Shown here: positions 31,076 through 33,767 of the stretch, piece after piece
Numbering within the stretch: the first letter of the stretch is position 1
Layout of the letters: each line of letters starts with the position of its first letter
Position numbers and translations under genes: made by a program
Notes under the pieces: model-generated
The model's database searches: none
Seen by the model: only the letters and a program-made list of their open reading frames with translations
What the model was told of the DNA's origin: nothing
Source of the DNA: Acidobacteriota bacterium
GTDB taxonomy: Bacteria; Acidobacteriota; Terriglobia; Bryobacterales; Bryobacteraceae
DNA length: 33,767 nucleotides
NCBI GenBank assembly: GCA_005808475.1
Contig: SYLY01000062.1
Location: forward strand, 1 to 33,767
Reading direction: 5' to 3'

Positions 31076-31505
31076 CGAAATGAAGAAAACTATTGACTTC
31101 CTGGTACGCCCCGTGATTAAATCGAGGACTGGTACTATAGCCGTGGCACGCGGTCCGCTCCTCCGTCTCTTCGCATCCGTCTTTGGCGTTGCGGACAGAC
31201 TTGACAACGCGGATGCCGAGTGTCACAATTGCTGTGTCCAGTTCTAGGTAGTCCCATCTTCAGGCATTCATCCACGAATGAATCCCGAGAGCACAAAAGA
31301 AGACGGTCAAAATAAGAACAAAAACAAAAGTCGGTATCGCAGGTGCGGATCAACAGGAGCCGAAGCGAGGAAAACGCATCACGGCCAACCGGCCGGATAG
31401 CACGTCCCGGATTCGACTCCAAGTCTTGAAACCAAAAGATTTTGAGGCTCAGGTTGACAGAGACTTTCCACAATTCAGATTTCCAAATTGCACAAGGAGA
31501 AGGAA
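31076..31505 (+). promoter_or_regulatory. A/T-richer intergenic leader region before the 687-residue protein gene
   Basis: These 430 bases hold no convincing gene. Promoter-like pairs are TTGACT (31093-31098) with TTAAAT (31117-31122, 18-nt spacer), and TTGACA (31201-31206) with CACAAT (31224-31229, 17-nt spacer). A third TTGACA (31454-31459) lacks a fitting -10. A small hairpin, ATTCAT/ATGAAT, lies at 31266-31283. The second pair would give a leader of about 270 nt, long enough for a structured regulatory RNA; no known riboswitch class was recognised. A 55-codon frame (31080-31247) is present but has no ribosome site. Confidence 0.45.
31201..31229 (+). promoter_or_regulatory. Best sigma-70-like promoter for the 687-residue protein gene
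   Basis: A perfect TTGACA -35 (31201-31206), a 17-nt spacer and CACAAT (31224-31229; four of six consensus positions). A start near 31236 would give a leader of about 270 nt before the ATG at 31506. Confidence 0.45.
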
Positions 31506-33569
31506 ATGCTTGATTTTCGCAAGTCATTCCTAGCGGCCGCGTTCCTCACCCTCGGGTCGGGTTCGGCGTTCGCCCAGTTTCCTGGGTTTGTTTCGACACT
31601 GAGCTGCATCGCTCAGTCGGCGGGTACCCCGTCCATCCGCGCGGAAGGCGTGGCCGAGTTGGTTGGTGACATCCTCATCACCTGCAACGGCGGCACCTCG
31701 ACCGCCCCGGACCGGATTCTGCCCCAGTTGAACATCCAGATTTTTTCGCAACCGAGCATCAACATCACCAGCCGTGTGTTGACCGGCGGCGGCAACAACA
31801 TCGAGTTCAGCGAAGCGCTTCTCTTCATCGACGAGCCGACGCCGGACAAGCAGCGCCCCTGCGGCACCGCCGGATTGTACCCGCACTCCGTTCCGAACGG
31901 TTCCGGCCAGACGATCATCGCCGGCGTTTGCGGCGCGATCGCCGGTACCGGCACGGGCTTCAACACCTACGACACGATCACCGGCCTCAGCCCCGCCGCC
32001 CCGGCGATCGCTGGTGAGCCCACTTGGCGCGGCAACACCTACCAGGCGCGCCGCTCGGGCACCAACTCGCTGCTCTGGCAAGGTATTCCGTTCGATCCTC
32101 CGGGCACCAGCGGCGCTCGCGTCCTCCGCATCACCAATGTGCGGGTGAACGCCAGCCAGCTCGGCGTTCCCGCCGGTTCGCAGGCCACAGTCGCGATGCT
32201 GGTCTCCACCAGCGCGTCCGGTGTCTTCGCGAACGCTTTCGGTGGTGGCCCGATCGCCCTGCCGATCACGAACCCGACCCCGACCGTGGCCATTGCTCAG
32301 ACCTCCCTCGACTTCAATGTGGCTGACCCGCAAACCTGCTTGCAGTGCGAGCCCGCCAACACCGACTTCGTGGGTGACAACTCCAAGGCTCTCAATTCCA
32401 AAGGCGCGCCGTGCGACAGCGTGATGGGCAATCTCCGCTTCACCGAGCGGTTCCCGACCGTCTTCCGCCGTCGCAGCATCCGTCTGCCCATCGGCGACTC
32501 CGATGCACGCTTGGCCCACCTCGCGACGACCCCGAACCTTTCTCAGGATTCCCTCGGTACCATTTACCAGACGGAGACCGGCTTCTACAAGCAGGCGTCT
32601 ACCTCCAACTGGCCTAGCGCACTGCAAAACGGCACCGTTGCGGTGGGTACCAGCGACGGCGCCCTTGGACTGGCCGACCACGGGACCCGCCTGATCGTTC
32701 GGTTCTCGAACGTCCAGAGCGGATTGGCCATCTGGCTCCGTGGGATCAACCCGATCAACACCCTTCAGGGCGGCAACCTGAACACTGGCATCCGCACAGG
32801 TACCTTGACGCTCACCACCAGCGACAGCAACGGCGGCGGCGCGTTTAACTACCCGGGTACCGGCGGAGCTCCCGCTGGCCTCGGTTACACAGTCAACGCT
32901 GTCTCCATCGTCGGTGGAACCGGCCAGCTGGCTTTCGAAGTCGCCAACGCCGACACCACCACCATCGAGCGTGTCGATATCCCGATCATCATCGCCTACC
33001 GCCCCAACACCTCGGCGAACCTGCCGACCTTGGGCACCTCCTCCGTGTCTGGCGGCCTCGCGCCGATCAGCACGGTGGCGACCGCGTCCGGCACCGGCGC
33101 TCCGCTGCCCCGCTTCGTCGACTCCTCCGTCACCCGGACGGTGCTGACCATCAACTCCTGCCGCTCGAACATCCTGTTCCCGTTCGTGTCGAATCAGGCT
33201 GGCTTTGATACCGGTCTCGCCATCGCCAACACCTCCAAGGATCCCTTCGGTACGTCGATTCAGACGGGCGCTTGCTCGATCAACTTCTACGGCACCGTGG
33301 GCAACTCGAAGGTCTGCCTCAAGTTCCCCTCGCCCTCCATCACCGGTGGCGACCACTTCATCTGGGCTCTGTCCAGCGGTGGCGCTGTCACGGCGACGGC
33401 CGGCTTCCAGGGTTACGTCATTGCCCAGTGCGAGTTCCAATACGGCCACGGGTTCGCCTTCATCAGCGACCTCGGCGCCCAGCGGCTCGCCATGGGTTAC
33501 CTGGCTCTGATCATCGACGACGGCATCCCGTCTCGCTCCAAGAGCCGTTCCGAGACTCTCGGCCACTAA
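31506..33569 (+). CDS. Abundant-type secreted protein of unknown function (687 residues)
   Basis: An exported 687-residue protein: signal peptide KSFLAAAFLTLGSGSAFAQ, then a long Thr/Ser/Gly/Asn-rich, probably beta-rich body with few charged residues. No catalytic motif is recognised. The C-terminal third (ILFPFVSNQAGFDTGLAIANTS, then GFQGYVIAQCEFQYGHGFAFISD, LGAQRLAMGYLALI) resembles a module I recall from many Acidobacteriota secreted proteins. The ATG at 31506 is set by a strong AAGGAGAAGG site (31494-31503), in preference to the in-frame TTG at 31488. The codon choice is strongly C-ending, the leader is long and a strong terminator follows, all consistent with high expression, perhaps as a surface-layer or matrix protein (inference). 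Several Cys residues could form disulfides. A 704-codon opposite-strand frame is a shadow. Confidence 0.85.
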   Translation: MLDFRKSFLAAAFLTLGSGSAFAQFPGFVSTLSCIAQSAGTPSIRAEGVAELVGDILITCNGGTSTAPDRILPQLNIQIFSQPSINITSRVLTGGGNNIEFSEALLFIDEPTPDKQRPCGTAGLYPHSVPNGSGQTIIAGVCGAIAGTGTGFNTYDTITGLSPAAPAIAGEPTWRGNTYQARRSGTNSLLWQGIPFDPPGTSGARVLRITNVRVNASQLGVPAGSQATVAMLVSTSASGVFANAFGGGPIALPITNPTPTVAIAQTSLDFNVADPQTCLQCEPANTDFVGDNSKALNSKGAPCDSVMGNLRFTERFPTVFRRRSIRLPIGDSDARLAHLATTPNLSQDSLGTIYQTETGFYKQASTSNWPSALQNGTVAVGTSDGALGLADHGTRLIVRFSNVQSGLAIWLRGINPINTLQGGNLNTGIRTGTLTLTTSDSNGGGAFNYPGTGGAPAGLGYTVNAVSIVGGTGQLAFEVANADTTTIERVDIPIIIAYRPNTSANLPTLGTSSVSGGLAPISTVATASGTGAPLPRFVDSSVTRTVLTINSCRSNILFPFVSNQAGFDTGLAIANTSKDPFGTSIQTGACSINFYGTVGNSKVCLKFPSPSITGGDHFIWALSSGGAVTATAGFQGYVIAQCEFQYGHGFAFISDLGAQRLAMGYLALIIDDGIPSRSKSRSETLGH

Positions 33570-33594
33570 ACACGGTCGATTCCGGATCGAACCC

Positions 33595-33626
33595 AACGGG
33601 GGAAGGCGCGAGCCTTCCCCCGTTTT
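33595..33626 (+). terminator. Strong intrinsic terminator with GCGA tetraloop
   Basis: The 11-bp stem CGGGGGAAGGC/GCCTTCCCCCG, extended to 13 bp by two A-T pairs, has a GCGA (GNRA) loop at 33608-33611 and is followed by TTTT (33623-33626). It begins 25 nt after the stop of the 687-residue protein gene and isolates that gene as a single transcription unit. Confidence 0.92.
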
Positions 33627-33647
33627 CAGCGATTCCGCAACCAAATT

Positions 33648-33722
33648 TTTTAGGCTGCCAGAACATTTAATTTCATTGTTGTTTTAGGCTGAATCCGACT
33701 CGCGAGCAGGTTCTCATTGTTG
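33648..33722. repeat. Short direct repeats in the A/T-rich 3' flank
   Basis: TTTTAGGCTG occurs at 33648-33657 and 33682-33691 (34 bases apart), and TCATTGTTG at 33673-33681 and 33714-33722 (41 bases apart). They are interleaved in the A/T-rich stretch after the terminator. They could be regulator sites for the next gene outside the window, or remnants of slippage; evidence for either is slight. Confidence 0.4.
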
Positions 33723-33730
33723 CGGGGCGC

Positions 33731-33757
33731 TTGCGTTGCCGCCAGATCTTGTATAGT
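33731..33757 (+). promoter_or_regulatory. Possible promoter at the window's 3' edge
   Basis: TATAGT (33752-33757) is one mismatch from the -10 consensus. TTGCGT (33731-33736) lies 15 nt upstream, which is shorter than the usual spacer. It would drive a gene beyond the window. Confidence 0.3.
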
Positions 33758-33767
33758 AGGAATACAA

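Noticed and set aside
31080..31247. A 55-codon frame (MKKTIDFLV...) in the leader region
   Set aside because: No ribosome site, no recognised family, and it overlaps promoter-like elements; kept only as a remark in the leader entry.
31380..31430. A T-arm-like stretch (GGATTCGACTCC) suggesting a tRNA
   Set aside because: The flanking bases cannot form the 5-bp T-stem, and no acceptor or anticodon arm is present.
31530..33644. A 704-codon open frame on the - strand opposite the 687-residue secreted protein
   Set aside because: Caused by the C-ending codon bias of the sense gene; the sense frame has a signal peptide, ribosome site and terminator.
1..33767. CRISPR arrays, insertion sequences, prophage genes or integration sites
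   Set aside because: No regularly spaced repeats, transposase, integrase or tRNA-bordered duplications were found on reading both strands.

Overview
The window is a dense, high-G+C bacterial chromosome segment that most resembles Acidobacteriota of the Solibacter/Bryobacter type. This rests on family-level recognition only: a VWA protein of the acidobacterial TIGR03436 type, a C-terminal module of the TIGR03437 (Solibacter) type in the 1291-residue protein, a DUF1592-DUF1552 pair, several BNR/sialidase-like secreted proteins, and frequent Tat or Sec signal peptides. No rRNA, tRNA, CRISPR array, transposase or prophage genes were seen.

Layout. (1) 2-340, + strand: 3' end of a protein with a PD-(D/E)XK nuclease-like C-terminus, cut by the window edge. 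(2) 321-3585, - strand: a four-gene run (small flagellar-rod-like protein, UDP-GlcNAc 2-epimerase, secreted cyclophilin, amidase). (3) 3586-4150: a poorly coding stretch with two small coupled reading frames, possibly decayed. (4) 4151-6281: an ECF-type sigma factor divergent from a GntP-family permease, with GGCGCC repeats between them. (5) 6282-11979, - strand: comEC, a Gp49/HigB-like toxin, its HigA-like antitoxin, a second antitoxin-like HTH protein, a radical-SAM sulfatase-maturase-like enzyme and a VWA protein, nearly all overlapping or abutting. (6) 12015-12587, +: a secreted thioredoxin-like protein.

(7) 12600-18878, - strand: a very tight six-gene run. It starts with an OLD-like AAA ATPase and a DUF4276 (Toprim-like) partner and continues into three secreted sialidase-like proteins and an N-acetylneuraminate lyase/dihydrodipicolinate synthase-family aldolase. 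The first pair looks like a split ATPase-Toprim defence module, and it appears to share a transcript with the putative sialic-acid (or related sugar-acid) catabolic genes. (8) 18959-26310, +: a divergent five-gene run with 1-4 nt overlaps throughout: DUF1592 c-type-heme-motif protein, DUF1552 Tat protein, a nucleoside-hydrolase-like protein with a degenerate metal site, DUF4202 protein and a YfhO-like membrane protein. (9) 26376-31075, +: an FkbM-type methyltransferase and a 1291-residue secreted multidomain protein with LGFP-like repeats, Big-like domains and a C39-peptidase-like domain that seems to lack its cysteine. (10) 31076-33767: a 430-nt A/T-richer leader with promoter-like elements, a secreted 687-residue protein with a strong ribosome binding site, and a clear intrinsic terminator with a GCGA tetraloop.

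The strongest candidates for something undescribed are the AAA/DUF4276 pair leading the sialidase-lyase operon, the toxin plus two tandem HTH antitoxins between comEC and the radical-SAM gene, and two apparently catalytically dead enzyme folds (nucleoside hydrolase, C39 peptidase). All functional statements come from reading motifs; no database search was run.
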